A stretch of 64,000 bases of DNA from Thiohalocapsa sp. ML1 (GTDB taxonomy: Bacteria > Pseudomonadota > Gammaproteobacteria > Chromatiales > Chromatiaceae), in the NCBI RefSeq assembly GCF_001469165.1, contig NZ_JABX01000015.1, forward strand, positions 1 through 64,000, given 5' to 3'. A program made the position numbers and the translations under genes. How positions within the stretch are numbered: the first letter of the stretch is position 1; each line of letters opens with the position of its first letter. Of this stretch, positions 7,795 through 17,375 are shown in pieces. Under the pieces are notes generated by a model that searched no databases, was not told the DNA's origin, and saw only the letters and a list, made by a program, of their open reading frames with translations.

Positions 7795-9273
7795 ATGAAA
7801 GCCCCACACCGCCTCTCCGCCGACGAGCGCGCCTACTTCGGCCTGCTCTGCAACATCGTGTTCGCGAACCCCTTCGGCGCGGATCGGGGCGGGCTTGCGC
7901 GACTGCTGGGCGATGGCGACGTGCTGCCGGACGGCGCCAACGGCGTCTCGCAGGCGGCGCTGTACTACCGGCTGCGGCCGGCGCTGGATGCCAAGGTGCA
8001 GGCGCTCGCGGCGCGGGGGCTGTCGCGGCTGGAGCAATTCAGCGGCGACGACCGCGAGCTGATGCGCCGGGTGTTCCTGTTCCACTGCTACCAGCGCTTT
8101 GCGGAGCGCTTCGATGTGCTCATTGCCCGCGGCGGCAGCGGCGGGCTCGGGCGCGAGCTCGGCCGGGAGCTGACCGATGCGCTGGCGGGCTGCGGCTTCG
8201 AGCCGGCCGAGCGCCGGCGCTGGATCGCGCTCTACTACCAACTGCGCCGCGCCTATTTCTTCATCGATGAGGCGCTGGTGGGCCGCAGCGCACCCATGCG
8301 CGCGCTGCGCCAGGCGCTCTGGAACAGCGTCTTCACGGCGGACCTCGCGGCCTACGCGCTGTTGCTGTGGGAGCGGTTGCAGGACTTTCCGACGCTCTTG
8401 CTCGGCGAGACCGGCACCGGCAAGGGCCAGGCGGCGGCGGCCATCGGGCGCTCCGGCGTCATCCCGCTCAACGCCGCGGGCGACGGCTTTGCCCGCGGCA
8501 TCGATGCGGGCTTCGTCGCGACCAACCTGTCGGCGCTGTCGGAGGGGCTGATCGAGTCTGAGCTGTTCGGCCATCGCAAGGGCGCCTTCACCGGCGCCAT
8601 CGACCACCACGAGGGGCTGTTCGCGCGCTGCGACGCCCAGGGCACGCTGTTCCTCGACGAGATCGGCGACCTGTCGCTGGCCGTGCAGACCAAGCTGCTG
8701 CGGCTGTTGCAGGAACGCAGCTTCTCGCCCGTCGGCAGCTTCGAGGAGCGGCGCTTCGCCGGGCGCGTGGTGGCGGCGACCAACCGCCCGCTCGCCGAGC
8801 TGCTCGGCGGCGACGGCTTTCGTCGGGACCTGTTTTATCGGCTCTCGGCCAACATCATCGTGCTGCCGACGCTGCGCGAGCGCTTGGCCGCCAGCCCGGC
8901 GGAGCTGGGCGAGCTGGTGGACGCGCTGCTGGCCAGGCTCGCCGGTGCGGCGGCCAGTGCCTTGCGCGAACGGGTCATGGACGCGCTCGACGCGCTGCCC
9001 CGCGACTACGCCTGGCCCGGCAACGTGCGCGAGCTGGAGCAGGCGGTGCGGCGGATCATTCTGACCGGCCGCTATGCGCCGGATGCGCTGCCGGAGGCCG
9101 GTGGTACCGATGCCTGGCTCGACGGCGTCGCCGCGGGCCGGCTCGACGCGGCGGCGCTGCTCGGCGGCTACTGCCAGCGGCTCTATGAGCGGCTCGGCAA
9201 CTACGAGGCCGTGGCGCGCGTCACGGGCCTGGACCGGCGCACGGTGAAGCGGCACTGCGACGGCGCCGCGTAA
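7795..9273 (+). CDS. Sigma-54-dependent transcriptional activator
   Basis: Bacterial enhancer-binding protein of 492 aa. The N-terminal about 185 residues are a helical domain I do not recognise (no response-regulator receiver, GAF or PAS signature). The AAA+ core has Walker A GETGTGKG (204-211), the sigma-54-contacting GAFTGA loop (263-268), Walker [12 protein letters not shown] (283-293) and an arginine-finger region [20 protein letters not shown] block and a Fis-type helix-turn-helix ([24 protein letters not shown]) end the protein. ATG 7795 is chosen because the upstream in-frame codons lie in tandem repeat DNA. It stands alone, so its target promoter cannot be deduced. Confidence 0.85.
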   Translation: MKAPHRLSADERAYFGLLCNIVFANPFGADRGGLARLLGDGDVLPDGANGVSQAALYYRLRPALDAKVQALAARGLSRLEQFSGDDRELMRRVFLFHCYQRFAERFDVLIARGGSGGLGRELGRELTDALAGCGFEPAERRRWIALYYQLRRAYFFIDEALVGRSAPMRALRQALWNSVFTADLAAYALLLWERLQDFPTLLLGETGTGKGQAAAAIGRSGVIPLNAAGDGFARGIDAGFVATNLSALSEGLIESELFGHRKGAFTGAIDHHEGLFARCDAQGTLFLDEIGDLSLAVQTKLLRLLQERSFSPVGSFEERRFAGRVVAATNRPLAELLGGDGFRRDLFYRLSANIIVLPTLRERLAASPAELGELVDALLARLAGAAASALRERVMDALDALPRDYAWPGNVRELEQAVRRIILTGRYAPDALPEAGGTDAWLDGVAAGRLDAAALLGGYCQRLYERLGNYEAVARVTGLDRRTVKRHCDGAA

Positions 9274-9360
9274 GCGCGCCCGGGTACGTCGACTTCAGTC
9301 GGCCTCCTGAGGGGCTTCGCGGTGTCTGCTGTGCGGAGGGTCCGCCGTGGCGGCGCCTAC

Positions 9361-9576
9361 CAAAGAGCCGGATGAATCCGGCGTACCCGAAGAGCCGGAT
9401 AAATCCGGCGTACCCAGGGGGCCGGATAAATCCGGCGTACCCAAAGAGCCGGATAAATCCGGCGTACCCAGGGGGCCGGATGAATCCGGCGTACCCAAAG
9501 AGCCGGATAAATCCGGCGTACCCAGGGGGCCGGATGAATCCGGCGTACCCGGGGGAGGCCGGATAACTCCGGCGTA
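9361..9576. repeat. Tandem array of GCCGGATRAATCCGGC palindromes (8 copies)
   Basis: Eight units of about 27 bp, each with the palindrome GCCGGAT(A/G)AATCCGGC plus a GTACCC-containing spacer. Linkers alternate between AAGA-like and GGGG-like forms. The same palindrome recurs at 44695-44712 and 51771-52014, and a sister form (GCCGACTGAAGTCGGC) at 9287-9302. Spacers are repetitive, so this is not a CRISPR. Confidence 0.85.
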
Positions 9577-9605
9577 GCCGGGCGCAGCCGCTACAATGCC
9601 GCCCC

Positions 9606-10274
9606 ATGCTGCTGTCGCCGAAACATCGTTTTCTGTTCGTGCACATCGCCAAGACCGGCGGCACCAGCGTGCGCGCTGCGTTGCAGGGCCGGCGCTGGGC
9701 GGACCCGTGGTACTGGCCCATGTTCCTGTGCAGCCGGTTCAGCCACTTGAGCGGCCATCGCATCGGCACCAAGCTGCCGCGGCACGCGAAGGTGGTCGCC
9801 GCCAAGGAGCTGCTGCCGAAGGAGTGGTTCGATGCCCTGTTCAAGTTCGCCTTCGTGCGCAACCCGTGGGACCTGCAGGTCAGCTCCTTCCACCACATCC
9901 GCCGGGAGCGCCCGCAGTTTCTGGGCGGGCATGACGACTTCGCCGGCTTTCTGCGCTGGAAGCTGGACCCGGAGCGCCCGTACCAATTCCACATCGATAC
10001 GTCCATTGAGCTGCAGACGGACTACCTGATCGATCTGCGCGGTGACATCGTGGTGAACTTCATCGGCCGCTACGAGCGGCTGCACGAGGACTTCGACGAG
10101 GCCTGCCGGCGCATCGGCCTGCGCAACATCAGCCTGCCCCATCGGCGACAGGCGAAGGACCGCGCGCGCGACTATCGCGGCTATTACGACGACGCCACCG
10201 CCGCGCTGGTGGCCCGGCACTTTGCCCGCGACATCGAGCTGTTGGACTATCGCTTCGACGACCCGGCCGGCTGA
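9606..10274 (+). CDS. Sulfotransferase family protein
   Basis: A 222-aa protein of the sulfotransferase-2 type. HIAKTGGTSVRAAL near the N-terminus is the 5'-phosphosulfate-binding loop of PAPS-dependent sulfotransferases. FKFAFVRNPWDLQVSSF (about 78-94) supplies the conserved Arg/Asn-Pro-x-x-R-like 3'-phosphate site, and FIGRYERLHEDF matches the family C-terminal block. Likely transfers sulfate from PAPS to a carbohydrate, often a cell-surface polysaccharide; the acceptor is unknown. The gene stands alone after the palindrome array, with no other polysaccharide gene nearby. Confidence 0.8.
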   Translation: MLLSPKHRFLFVHIAKTGGTSVRAALQGRRWADPWYWPMFLCSRFSHLSGHRIGTKLPRHAKVVAAKELLPKEWFDALFKFAFVRNPWDLQVSSFHHIRRERPQFLGGHDDFAGFLRWKLDPERPYQFHIDTSIELQTDYLIDLRGDIVVNFIGRYERLHEDFDEACRRIGLRNISLPHRRQAKDRARDYRGYYDDATAALVARHFARDIELLDYRFDDPAG

Positions 10275-10380
10275 GACTGCCGCCTGATCCGGCCCCGCTG
10301 ATTCCACGTCGCCGATTCCACGCCGCTGATTCCACTTCACTAATCAGATCCCACCTCACCGATTTCCCCGCCCATCAGAC

Positions 10381-11298
10381 ATGGACTGGTTCCTGCTCGC
10401 GCTGGTCTCGGCGGCGGCCCTCGCGTCCGCCGATACGGCCACCAAGGCCTGGCTCGGCGACTATTCGGCGGCGGAGATCAGCGTCGTGCGCTTCTCGGTG
10501 TGCGGGCTGATGCTCGCGCCGCTCCTCATCGGCATGCCGTCTCCGTGGACGCTGCCGGCGCCCTTCTGGGGTTGGCTCGCGGCCATGGTCCCGCTGGAGA
10601 TCGCGGCCATGCTCTTGTACATGGCCGCGATCCGCGACCATCCGCTGTCCCTGACGCTGCCTTACATGGCGTTTACGCCGGTGTTCGTGCTCGGCATCGC
10701 ATTCTGGCTGCTCGGCGAGCGCCCGTCGCCGCAGGGCGCCGTCGGCGTGGTGCTGGTGGTGGCCGGTGCCTGGTTGCTCAACGTCCGCCACGCACGGCTC
10801 AAGGACGTGCAGAGCTGGGCGACGCCGCTGACGGCGATCTTCTGGGAGCCGGGCTCGCGCATGATGCTGCTGGTGGCGCTGATCTACGCCTTTACGGCCA
10901 CGATGGGCAAGGCGGTGCTCGACTACCTGCCGCCCGAGTGGTTCGGACCCTTCTACTTCGCCGTGCTGGGGCTGCTGATGCCGCTGATCTGGGCGCTACC
11001 CATGGCGCGGCGGGCGGCGGTGGGCAGCGACGGCTCGGCGCCGACGCTCAGCATTCGCAAGCTGTTCCGCCGGCCGCGGGCGGTGCTGACGGTGGCCGCG
11101 CTGAACGGGGTCATGGCCTATGCCCATTTCCTCGCCATCGCCCGCGTGGAGGTGGCCTACATGATCGCCGTGAAGCGCACCAGCCTGCTCTTCGGCATCC
11201 TCTACGGCGCCTTGGTGTTCGGCGAGACGGGGCTGCGATCGCACCTTGCCGCCGGCGCGCTGATGGTGGCGGGCGTCATCGTGATCGTGACGAGCTGA
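10381..11298 (+). CDS. EamA/DMT-superfamily transporter
   Basis: A 305-aa integral membrane protein with about ten hydrophobic segments in two repeated EamA halves, separated near residues 135-150. Each half ends with a GE-containing loop (LLGERPS; VFGETGL), typical of drug/metabolite transporters. The substrate is unknown. The stop codon is followed immediately by the ATG of the DNA glycosylase gene, so the two are probably co-transcribed. Confidence 0.85.
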   Translation: MDWFLLALVSAAALASADTATKAWLGDYSAAEISVVRFSVCGLMLAPLLIGMPSPWTLPAPFWGWLAAMVPLEIAAMLLYMAAIRDHPLSLTLPYMAFTPVFVLGIAFWLLGERPSPQGAVGVVLVVAGAWLLNVRHARLKDVQSWATPLTAIFWEPGSRMMLLVALIYAFTATMGKAVLDYLPPEWFGPFYFAVLGLLMPLIWALPMARRAAVGSDGSAPTLSIRKLFRRPRAVLTVAALNGVMAYAHFLAIARVEVAYMIAVKRTSLLFGILYGALVFGETGLRSHLAAGALMVAGVIVIVTS

Positions 11299-11883
11299 AT
11301 GGCAAGGCGGGCGTTGCGAACAGCCGGTCCGGCAGCGGCCGACGCCGTGCCCATCAGGCAGGCCTTCCCGCCGATCCTGGGTTCAGCGCCCCGGCTCCTG
11401 ATCCTGGGCTCCATGCCCGGGGAGGCGTCGCTTGCCATGGGCCGGTACTACGGCCATGCCCGCAACGCCTTCTGGCCCATCATGGATGCGCTGCTCGGGC
11501 TGCCCGCGGAGGCGGACTATGGGCTGCGCGTTGCGGCGCTGCGGGAGCATGGCATTGCGCTCTGGGATGTCATCGCCGCCTGCGCCCGGGCCGGCAGCCT
11601 GGACACGGCGATCCGTCCGGAGACGGTGTGGGTCAACGACTTCGCGGCGCTGCTCGGCGCTGCCCCCACGATCCGCTGCATCGCGTTCAACGGCGGCACC
11701 GCGGAGCGGGAGTTTTGCCGGCGCGCGCTGCCGACGCTGCCGCCCGAGCACGCCGGCATCGAGCGGCTGCGGCTGCCGTCCACGAGCCCGGCGCACGCGG
11801 GGATGCGGTTTGCGGACAAGCTGGCGGCCTGGCAGGTGATTCTGGATCGGCTGGGCGCACCGGCGGCGCCGCCGCCGAGCTAG
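11299..11883 (+). CDS. Hypoxanthine-DNA glycosylase (uracil-DNA glycosylase superfamily)
   Basis: A 194-aa protein of UDG family 6 (hypoxanthine-DNA glycosylase). LLILGSMPGEASLAMGRYY is the family's first active-site motif. ARNAFWPIMDALLG and GIALWDVIAAC follow, and LPSTSPAH is the C-terminal motif. These enzymes remove deaminated adenine (hypoxanthine) from DNA to start base excision repair in the cytoplasm. Length matches the family. The start codon abuts the stop codon of the upstream EamA gene without a gap, indicating translational coupling. Confidence 0.85.
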   Translation: MARRALRTAGPAAADAVPIRQAFPPILGSAPRLLILGSMPGEASLAMGRYYGHARNAFWPIMDALLGLPAEADYGLRVAALREHGIALWDVIAACARAGSLDTAIRPETVWVNDFAALLGAAPTIRCIAFNGGTAEREFCRRALPTLPPEHAGIERLRLPSTSPAHAGMRFADKLAAWQVILDRLGAPAAPPPS

Positions 11884-12439
11884 TGCACCACTGCGGAAGT
11901 TGCGAGGACGTTCCCGGGTACGCCGACTTTAGTCGCGGCCGTCTCAGGCCATTGCCGGCGGTCGCTCTCGCGACACCGCTCCAGCGGTGTCGCGCGTCCG
12001 CGGGCACTCTGCGCCCAGGTGCGCTCGGGCGCGGGAACGGCGCGCGGCGGCAGAGCCGCGAAGAGGCGTGCCGAGGCAGAGCCTCGGCACGAGAGCTAAT
12101 CTCGTGACCGGCTGCCCTCGTTGTCATTGTCGTGGTCGTCATCGAGACTACGCGGCAGACGATGACGACAAAGACAACAACAACGACCCGAAACCGTCTC
12201 GGGATTTGCGTACTCCTGCACTAGGGAGGCAGAGCCTCAGACCGACCAGGGCACGGCGCCTCGTCTTGCGCTGCCCGCTCGTCGGCGCATTGAATCAAGG
12301 GCCAAGGGCCGAGGCGGGCTCCCTCGGCCCTCGGCCCTTTTGCCTGCAAGCGCCGTGTCGTCGTGAAACTTGACTCATCTGTACACATTCGGCGCCGTCA
12401 AGCAATCTAGTGCGGAAGCCCCAACCCCCACCCGGCAGC
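11884..12439. repeat. Intergenic repeat block with hairpins
   Basis: No gene. It contains a GTCGACTTTAGTC-type palindrome near 11914-11937 and a perfect 12-bp hairpin with CC loop at 11969-11994. A run rich in gacgacaaagacaacaacaacg lies near 12155-12190. A terminator-like hairpin of 7-bp repeats sits at 12297-12342 (18-bp stem, then TTTT). A 45-bp element starting AACTTGACTCATCTG at 12366 recurs at 29674 and, inverted, at 40735. Confidence 0.7.
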
Positions 12440-12928
12440 TCAGCAACCCGACTCCGTGGTCGCGTCGATGTTCTCGCGCCACCACTCCTGATAGCGCTCG
12501 TCCGGCGCGACAACGCGCGCGGTGGCGGTGCTGAGCGGCTCGCCGGCGGCGTCGCGCACGTCGATGGTCATGTCCAGGATGCCGCCGCGCAGCATGCGCG
12601 CGATGGTCAGCGTCACGGTGACCTCATCGCCCGGGCAGACGGGGCGGCGAAAGCGCTCCGGGCAGAAGGTGAGCCCGAGCGTGCCGTCGCCCGGGAAGAC
12701 GGTGCCGAACAGCGCCGACACCGTGGTCTGGATCAGGCCGCCGGGCACGACGATGTCGTGGATGTCCGGGAAGCGCATGCGCGCCGCGTCCAGGTCCCGG
12801 TGGATGGCGTTGTAGTCGCCGACGAGCTCGCAGTACTGGTCCACCTGCTCGCGGCTGAAGATCAGGCGCGCCTCGTGGCGCATGCCCTCTTCGAGCATCG
12901 ATGCCGTGAGGCAACGGGTTCGGGTCAT
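12440..12928 (-). CDS. MaoC-like hydratase
   Basis: A 162-aa hot-dog-fold protein of the MaoC/(R)-enoyl-CoA hydratase group. QVDQYCELVGDYNAIHRD carries the hydratase motif with catalytic Asp and His, followed by IVVPGGLIQTTVSALFG, the usual substrate-tunnel block. ATG 12928 is chosen because a GGGAGAA-type ribosome-binding site lies just upstream and the N-terminus fits the family better than the longer frame. It likely hydrates a trans-2-enoyl-CoA, for example in supply of polyhydroxyalkanoate precursors, but the specific substrate is unknown. It stands as a single gene between repeat DNA and glcF. Confidence 0.75.
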   Translation of the reverse strand: MTRTRCLTASMLEEGMRHEARLIFSREQVDQYCELVGDYNAIHRDLDAARMRFPDIHDIVVPGGLIQTTVSALFGTVFPGDGTLGLTFCPERFRRPVCPGDEVTVTLTIARMLRGGILDMTIDVRDAAGEPLSTATARVVAPDERYQEWWRENIDATTESGC

Positions 12929-13025
12929 GTCGGATTCTCCCTGCTGCGGGCGGAGCCGCGGAAACAAGCCCGGCATGATAGCCCGTGCACCGGGCGATTG
13001 CGTCCGATGTGCGCTTAAGGCGTGC

Positions 13026-14303
13026 TTAGGGCGAGCCCGCCGGCGGCGCCGTTGCCGGCCAGGGGACGACGCCGGGGGCCGGATCGAACAGCTCCAGCCA
13101 GTGCACCACGGGCACGTCGGCGGCGGCGGCGAGATGCGTCTGGCAGCCGACGTTGGCCGTGGCGATGAGCACCGGCGCCCCCTGTTGCAGCGCGTCGAGC
13201 TTGCGCGTGCGCAGTTGCCCGGACAGCTCGCCTTGCAGGATGGAGTAGGTGCCGGCGGAGCCGCAGCAGCTATGCGCGTCGCGCACGGGCGTCAGCTCGA
13301 AGCCGACGTCGCGCAGCAGCCCCTCGACCCGCCCCATGAGCCGCTGACCGTGCTGGAGCGTGCAGGGCGGGTGGAAGGCGATGCGGTACGGCACGCCGCG
13401 GTCGAAGGGGCTCGGCAGCCGCGCCAGGTCGTCAGGCCCGAGCAGCTCGGACGGGTCGCGCGCCAGCGCCGAGACGCGCGCGGCCTTCTCGGCATAGGCC
13501 GGGTCGTGCGCCAGGTGATGACCGTAGTCCTTGACCATGGCGCCGCAGCCGCTCGCGGTGACGACGATGGCCTCGGCGGGCGCCGCGGCATCCGGCGCGA
13601 GGTGCGGCCACCAGGCATCGATGTTGCGGCGCATGAAGCCGCGCGCCTCCTCGCCCGCCGCCAAGTGCTCGCTGACGGCGCCGCAGCAGCCGCCGCCGGC
13701 GTGCACGACCTCGATGCCGGCGGCGTCGAGCACGCGGATCGCGGCGCCGACGGCCGCCGGCGTCAGCGTCGGCTCGGCGCAGTTTTTCAGCATCAGCACC
13801 CGCCGCACGTGGCGCCGCGTCGGCAGCTTGCCGATCTTGCCCGGCGCCGGCAGCTTCGCCTGCAGCGCCGCGGGCAGGACGGGGCGCAGCGCCTGCCCGA
13901 GCTTCACCAGCGGCGCGAACCGCGCCGGATGCGGCACGATGAGCCGCAGCGCCCGGCGCAGCAGCCGCTCGCCCAGCGGCCGGGGCACGTGCTCCTCCAC
14001 CAGCTCGCGGCCGGTGGCCAGCAGCCGGTCGTACTGCACACCGGACGGGCAGGTGGTCATGCAGTTGAGGCAGGTGAGGCAGCGGTCGAGATGCGTCTGC
14101 ACCGAGCGCGTCGGCGCCTCGCCCTCCAGCAGGGACTTGATCTGGTAGATGCGCCCGCGCGGGCCGTCTAGCTCGTCGCCCAAGAGCTGGTAGGTCGGGC
14201 AGGTGGCGGTGCAGAAGCCGCAGTGGACGCAGGTGCGCAGGATGCGGTCGGCCTCGCGGCCGGCGTCGGTGTCTCGCAGCGCGGAAGTCAGGCTGGTTTG
14301 CAT
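13026..14303 (-). CDS. glcF: Glycolate oxidase iron-sulfur subunit
   Basis: GlcF-type electron-transfer subunit of glycolate oxidase, 425 aa. Two ferredoxin-like cluster motifs, CVHCGFCTATCP (Cys25, 28, 31, 35) and CLTCLNCMTTCP (Cys75, 78, 81, 85), bind [4Fe-4S] clusters. Two CCG domains follow, with GGGCCGAVSEH and HSCCGSAGTY. With GlcD and GlcE it oxidises glycolate to glyoxylate at the membrane, relevant to photorespiratory glycolate in an autotroph. It is the most downstream of the minus-strand glc genes. A 418-bp repeat-rich gap separates it from glcE, so the genes may not share one transcript. Confidence 0.92.
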   Translation of the reverse strand: MQTSLTSALRDTDAGREADRILRTCVHCGFCTATCPTYQLLGDELDGPRGRIYQIKSLLEGEAPTRSVQTHLDRCLTCLNCMTTCPSGVQYDRLLATGRELVEEHVPRPLGERLLRRALRLIVPHPARFAPLVKLGQALRPVLPAALQAKLPAPGKIGKLPTRRHVRRVLMLKNCAEPTLTPAAVGAAIRVLDAAGIEVVHAGGGCCGAVSEHLAAGEEARGFMRRNIDAWWPHLAPDAAAPAEAIVVTASGCGAMVKDYGHHLAHDPAYAEKAARVSALARDPSELLGPDDLARLPSPFDRGVPYRIAFHPPCTLQHGQRLMGRVEGLLRDVGFELTPVRDAHSCCGSAGTYSILQGELSGQLRTRKLDALQQGAPVLIATANVGCQTHLAAAADVPVVHWLELFDPAPGVVPWPATAPPAGSP

Positions 14304-14721
<418 letters not shown>

Positions 14722-15843
14722 CTACATATCCGGATAGAGGCGGCCTGGGTTCAAGACCCCGGCCGGATCAAAGGCCCGCTTGAGATTCAGGTGCAGCCGC
14801 GCGGGCACCGCCGCAAGCGGCGTGAAGACGCCGTCCGCGGGCCGCTCGCCGGCGCCGGGGCGGAACAGCGTCGCGTGCCCGCCTGCCGCGCTCGCAAGCT
14901 GCCGCACCCGCGCTGCCGGCAGCTCGCCGCGCAGCCAGCGCAGCGCACCGCCCCACTCCAGCAGCGGCGCGCCGGCGCCGAGCGGGTCCGTCGCATCGGC
15001 CGGTGTCGCGGGCGGCACGGACAGCCGCCAGAGCGGTGCATCGCCCGCAAAGAACGCCAGTCGCTGCTCGCGCAGATCGCGCCAAAAGGCGTCGGCAGCG
15101 TCCAGCGGCAGGCCCTCGACCAGCCGATGCGTCTCCGCAAGCGCCGCCTCGCCGCCGTCGATGCGCAGATACAGCCGCCCGTCGAGCCAGGCGCTGCCGG
15201 AGATGGGCAGCGCCTTGCGCGCGAGCCGGCGCAGCAGGTCCAGCGCCCGCGGCAGCGGCTCGTCGCGCACCACCGTCAGCGTGCCCGGCGCCCGCGGAAT
15301 CACCTTGACGGACACGGTGAGCAGCACGCCGAGCACGCCGAGTGAGCCCGCCATGAGCCTTGACACGTCGTAGCCCGCCACGTTCTTCATCACCCGCCCG
15401 CCGAATTCCAGCGCCTGGCCCTGCCCGTTCAGCAGCCGCACGCCGAGCACCGCGTCGCGCACGCTCGCCGCATAGGGCCGGCGCGGGCCGGAGAGCCCGG
15501 CGGCGACGACGCCGCCCAGGGTCGCGGTCGATTCCCCCGCGGCATCGCCGCCACCGAAGTGCGGCGGCTCGAACGGCAACTGCTGCCCCTGCGCCGCGAG
15601 TAGCGCCTCGACCTCGGCGAGCCGCGTGCCGCCACGCACCGTGATGGCCAGCTCCGTCGGCTCGTAGGCAACGACGCCGGTGTGCGCGGTGCAGTCGAGC
15701 ACCGCATCCGCGGCGACCGGATTGCCGTAGAAGGCCTTGCTGCCGCCGCCGCGGATGGCCAGCCGGCGCCCGTCGGCGGCGGCGGCGCGCACCTGCTCGG
15801 CGAGGGCTTGCTCGGCGTCGGTGGAAGAAGTGCCTTGCGTCAT
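14722..15843 (-). CDS. glcE: Glycolate oxidase FAD-binding subunit
   Basis: GlcE subunit, 373 aa. FAD-binding type 4 (PCMH) domain: RRLAIRGGGSKAFYG, a GVVAYEPTELAITVRGGTRL block, LGGVVAAGLSGPRRPYAAS and RDAVLGVRLLNGQG, then VMKNVAGYDVSRLMAGSLG. These are diagnostic of GlcE rather than GlcD. ATG 15843 is preferred; the longer frame adds an unconserved leader. Works with GlcD and GlcF in glycolate oxidation. A vapBC pair and a NYN gene separate it from glcD. Confidence 0.92.
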   Translation of the reverse strand: MTQGTSSTDAEQALAEQVRAAAADGRRLAIRGGGSKAFYGNPVAADAVLDCTAHTGVVAYEPTELAITVRGGTRLAEVEALLAAQGQQLPFEPPHFGGGDAAGESTATLGGVVAAGLSGPRRPYAASVRDAVLGVRLLNGQGQALEFGGRVMKNVAGYDVSRLMAGSLGVLGVLLTVSVKVIPRAPGTLTVVRDEPLPRALDLLRRLARKALPISGSAWLDGRLYLRIDGGEAALAETHRLVEGLPLDAADAFWRDLREQRLAFFAGDAPLWRLSVPPATPADATDPLGAGAPLLEWGGALRWLRGELPAARVRQLASAAGGHATLFRPGAGERPADGVFTPLAAVPARLHLNLKRAFDPAGVLNPGRLYPDM

Positions 15844-15914
15844 GACTATCGCATCCGCGGTACTGGTTTGCGCCAAGTCGGACGCGGCCGGGTTAGCCTG
15901 CGCGGCGCGCGGGG

Positions 15915-16313
15915 TCAGCACGACCAATCTTCGATTCGGAGCCCGTCTACCCGCTGAAACTCGTCGGTGTTGTTGGTCACGAGCGTCATTTGGTGGGCCA
16001 GCGCGGTCGCAGCAATCTGGAGATCATAAGGACCGATCGGCGTGCCCGCCCGCGCCAATTGCACGCGGATCTGGGCAAATCTGCGCGTCGCGTCGCTCGC
16101 GAAAGGCAAGCTCGGCAGCCAGCCCAGCAGCTCAACCAAGCGGGCCGCGTTCTCGGCACGACGCTGGCTCTTCTCCACGCCATACCAGAGCTCCGACTCG
16201 ACCGTGGCGCAAATGTGCAGCTCCCGGCGACCCACGGCCCGGACATGCCCAAGCACTGTCGGATTGCCCTTCAGCACCGCGATTGCGGCGTTGGTGTCCA
16301 GTAAGAACGGCAT
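15915..16313 (-). CDS. vapC: VapC-type PIN-domain toxin
   Basis: A 132-aa PIN ribonuclease. LLDTNAAIAVL gives the first catalytic Asp (D6), ATVESELWYGVEKS the conserved Glu, and PIGPYDLQIAATALAH the third acidic site (Asp97). LVTNNTDEF carries the fourth. VapC toxins cleave tRNA or rRNA when freed from their antitoxin. The ATG shares one base with the antitoxin stop codon, typical of a type II toxin-antitoxin operon. The pair sits inside the glycolate oxidase gene set. Confidence 0.9.
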   Translation of the reverse strand: MPFLLDTNAAIAVLKGNPTVLGHVRAVGRRELHICATVESELWYGVEKSQRRAENAARLVELLGWLPSLPFASDATRRFAQIRVQLARAGTPIGPYDLQIAATALAHQMTLVTNNTDEFQRVDGLRIEDWSC

Positions 16314-16549
16314 CAGTCCAGGTCGCCGCGGAGCGCATCGCGGGGAAGATCGTCCTCGGCGACGTCGTCGGGGAAGTCCTCGCCCACGCCGCCGGCGACG
16401 GCGGCAATGAACGCCTCGGTGTCATCCACATCGCTCGGCGCCTGCACGCCGTAGCGCTGCTCCAGAAACCGGATGTAGCTCAAGGCCTCACGCGCGCCTT
16501 GTTCCGGCAGGCGACGGCTGTGCGCATAGATCATCTCAGCAATAGACAT
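16313..16549 (-). CDS. Antitoxin of the vapBC pair
   Basis: A 78-aa acidic protein directly upstream of VapC, with a 1-nt overlap. It starts MSIAEMIYAHSRRLPEQGAR, followed by ALSYIRFLEQRYG. This resembles the DUF2281-like or short VapB group that begins with a helix and ends in an acidic toxin-binding tail (VGEDFPDDVAEDDLP). ATG 16549 is chosen over an upstream ATG that would add unconserved residues. Its role as antitoxin rests on gene order and size. Confidence 0.75.
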   Translation of the reverse strand: MSIAEMIYAHSRRLPEQGAREALSYIRFLEQRYGVQAPSDVDDTEAFIAAVAGGVGEDFPDDVAEDDLPRDALRGDLD

Positions 16550-16629
16550 GGATCGGCTCCGGCTGGCCCGGTGGCAAGGCACTGGTGGTCTGTGCGCAGT
16601 ATAGGCGTCGACAGGCCCGGACAACCGCG

Positions 16630-17256
16630 CTACTCCCGCGGCAGCTTGTAGCTCACCTTGTCCCCATCGAGCGCGATGTAGCCCTGCGCCTGCAAATCAC
16701 GCAACAGACCGTCGAGCTCGGCGTCGGTGAGCTTGGGCCGAAACAGCGAGTTGATGGTGTTGGTGAGCGTCTTGAGCTTGCGCGGGCGCGACGGGCCGCG
16801 GCCGGCGAGGTTGCGGACGATGACGCCCACCTTGTCGCCCTCCGTGGCCGTCGCCGGCGTGCGCAGCGGCGGGATCTCGGCCAAGTCCTGCTCGCGGTGG
16901 GCCTCGACCCCGCGCGCACGCAGGTGCTTGATCAGCGGATCGAAGCCGGTGTCGCGGCTGATGACGTGGAAGTAGCCCTGGGGGTCCTGCTGCACCAGCT
17001 CGCCCAGGTAGAAGGCGACGTGGAAGTCGAGCGCATTGCGCCCCTGGCCTGCAATCTTGATGTAGCGCCCGTGATCGCCGAGCTGCTGCATCGCATCCAC
17101 CAGCTCGAAGGGCAGCCGGGTCTGGTTCTCGCCGACGAAGACGTACACCCGGTAGCCCTTGCCGAGCAGCAGGCCCAAGTTCTTCGGTTGCACGTTCTCG
17201 AAGTCGATGAGGACGTGGTTGAGCTTTAATGGCTTTGCGTCCGGGTATTGGTCCAT
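16630..17256 (-). CDS. NYN/PIN-like domain protein
   Basis: A 208-aa protein. The first about 140 residues form a PIN-like NYN fold: VLIDFENVQPKNLGLL carries the acidic site, RVYVFVGENQTRLPFELVDAM follows, NALDFHVAFYLGEL holds a second Asp, and YFHVISRDTGFDPLIKHLR a third. The C-terminal LTDAELDGLLRDLQAQGYIALDGDKVSYKLP looks like a winged helix. Family members are putative RNases; no substrate is known. Translation probably starts at ATG 17256, since the longer frame runs through 7-bp repeat DNA. It lies between glcD and vapBC on the same strand. Confidence 0.75.
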   Translation of the reverse strand: MDQYPDAKPLKLNHVLIDFENVQPKNLGLLLGKGYRVYVFVGENQTRLPFELVDAMQQLGDHGRYIKIAGQGRNALDFHVAFYLGELVQQDPQGYFHVISRDTGFDPLIKHLRARGVEAHREQDLAEIPPLRTPATATEGDKVGVIVRNLAGRGPSRPRKLKTLTNTINSLFRPKLTDAELDGLLRDLQAQGYIALDGDKVSYKLPRE

Positions 17257-17284
17257 TTGCCGGGTCTCGTTGCGATCTTCCGGG

Positions 17285-17354
17285 GGTCGGGGCCGAGGGC
17301 CGAGGGCCGAGGGCCGAGCATACGCCGGACCTTGGCCCTCGGTCCTTGGCCCTG
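17285..17354 (-). terminator. 7-bp repeat hairpin after glcD
   Basis: Arrays of GGGCCGA on one side and CCTTGGCCCT-type units on the other can fold back on each other. The structure begins 22 nt past the glcD stop codon. Equivalent arrays sit directly after glcE, the 68-aa gene and the TPP-enzyme gene. A terminator role is inferred from position and structure; there is no clear U-tract. Confidence 0.5.
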
Positions 17355-17375
17355 TCAGCGAAGGGCGCTCTCGCG

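Noticed and set aside
7573-9255. 560-codon minus-strand frame opposite the sigma-54 activator
   Set aside because: No domain signal; the plus strand has all expected AAA+ and HTH motifs.
9361-9576. Possible CRISPR array
   Set aside because: Repeats are palindromes with repetitive, non-unique linkers and no cas genes lie nearby. The same applies to 51771-52014.
10500-12107. 535-codon plus-strand frame
   Set aside because: It overlaps the EamA and glycosylase genes in another frame and has the Arg/Ala-rich composition of a shadow.
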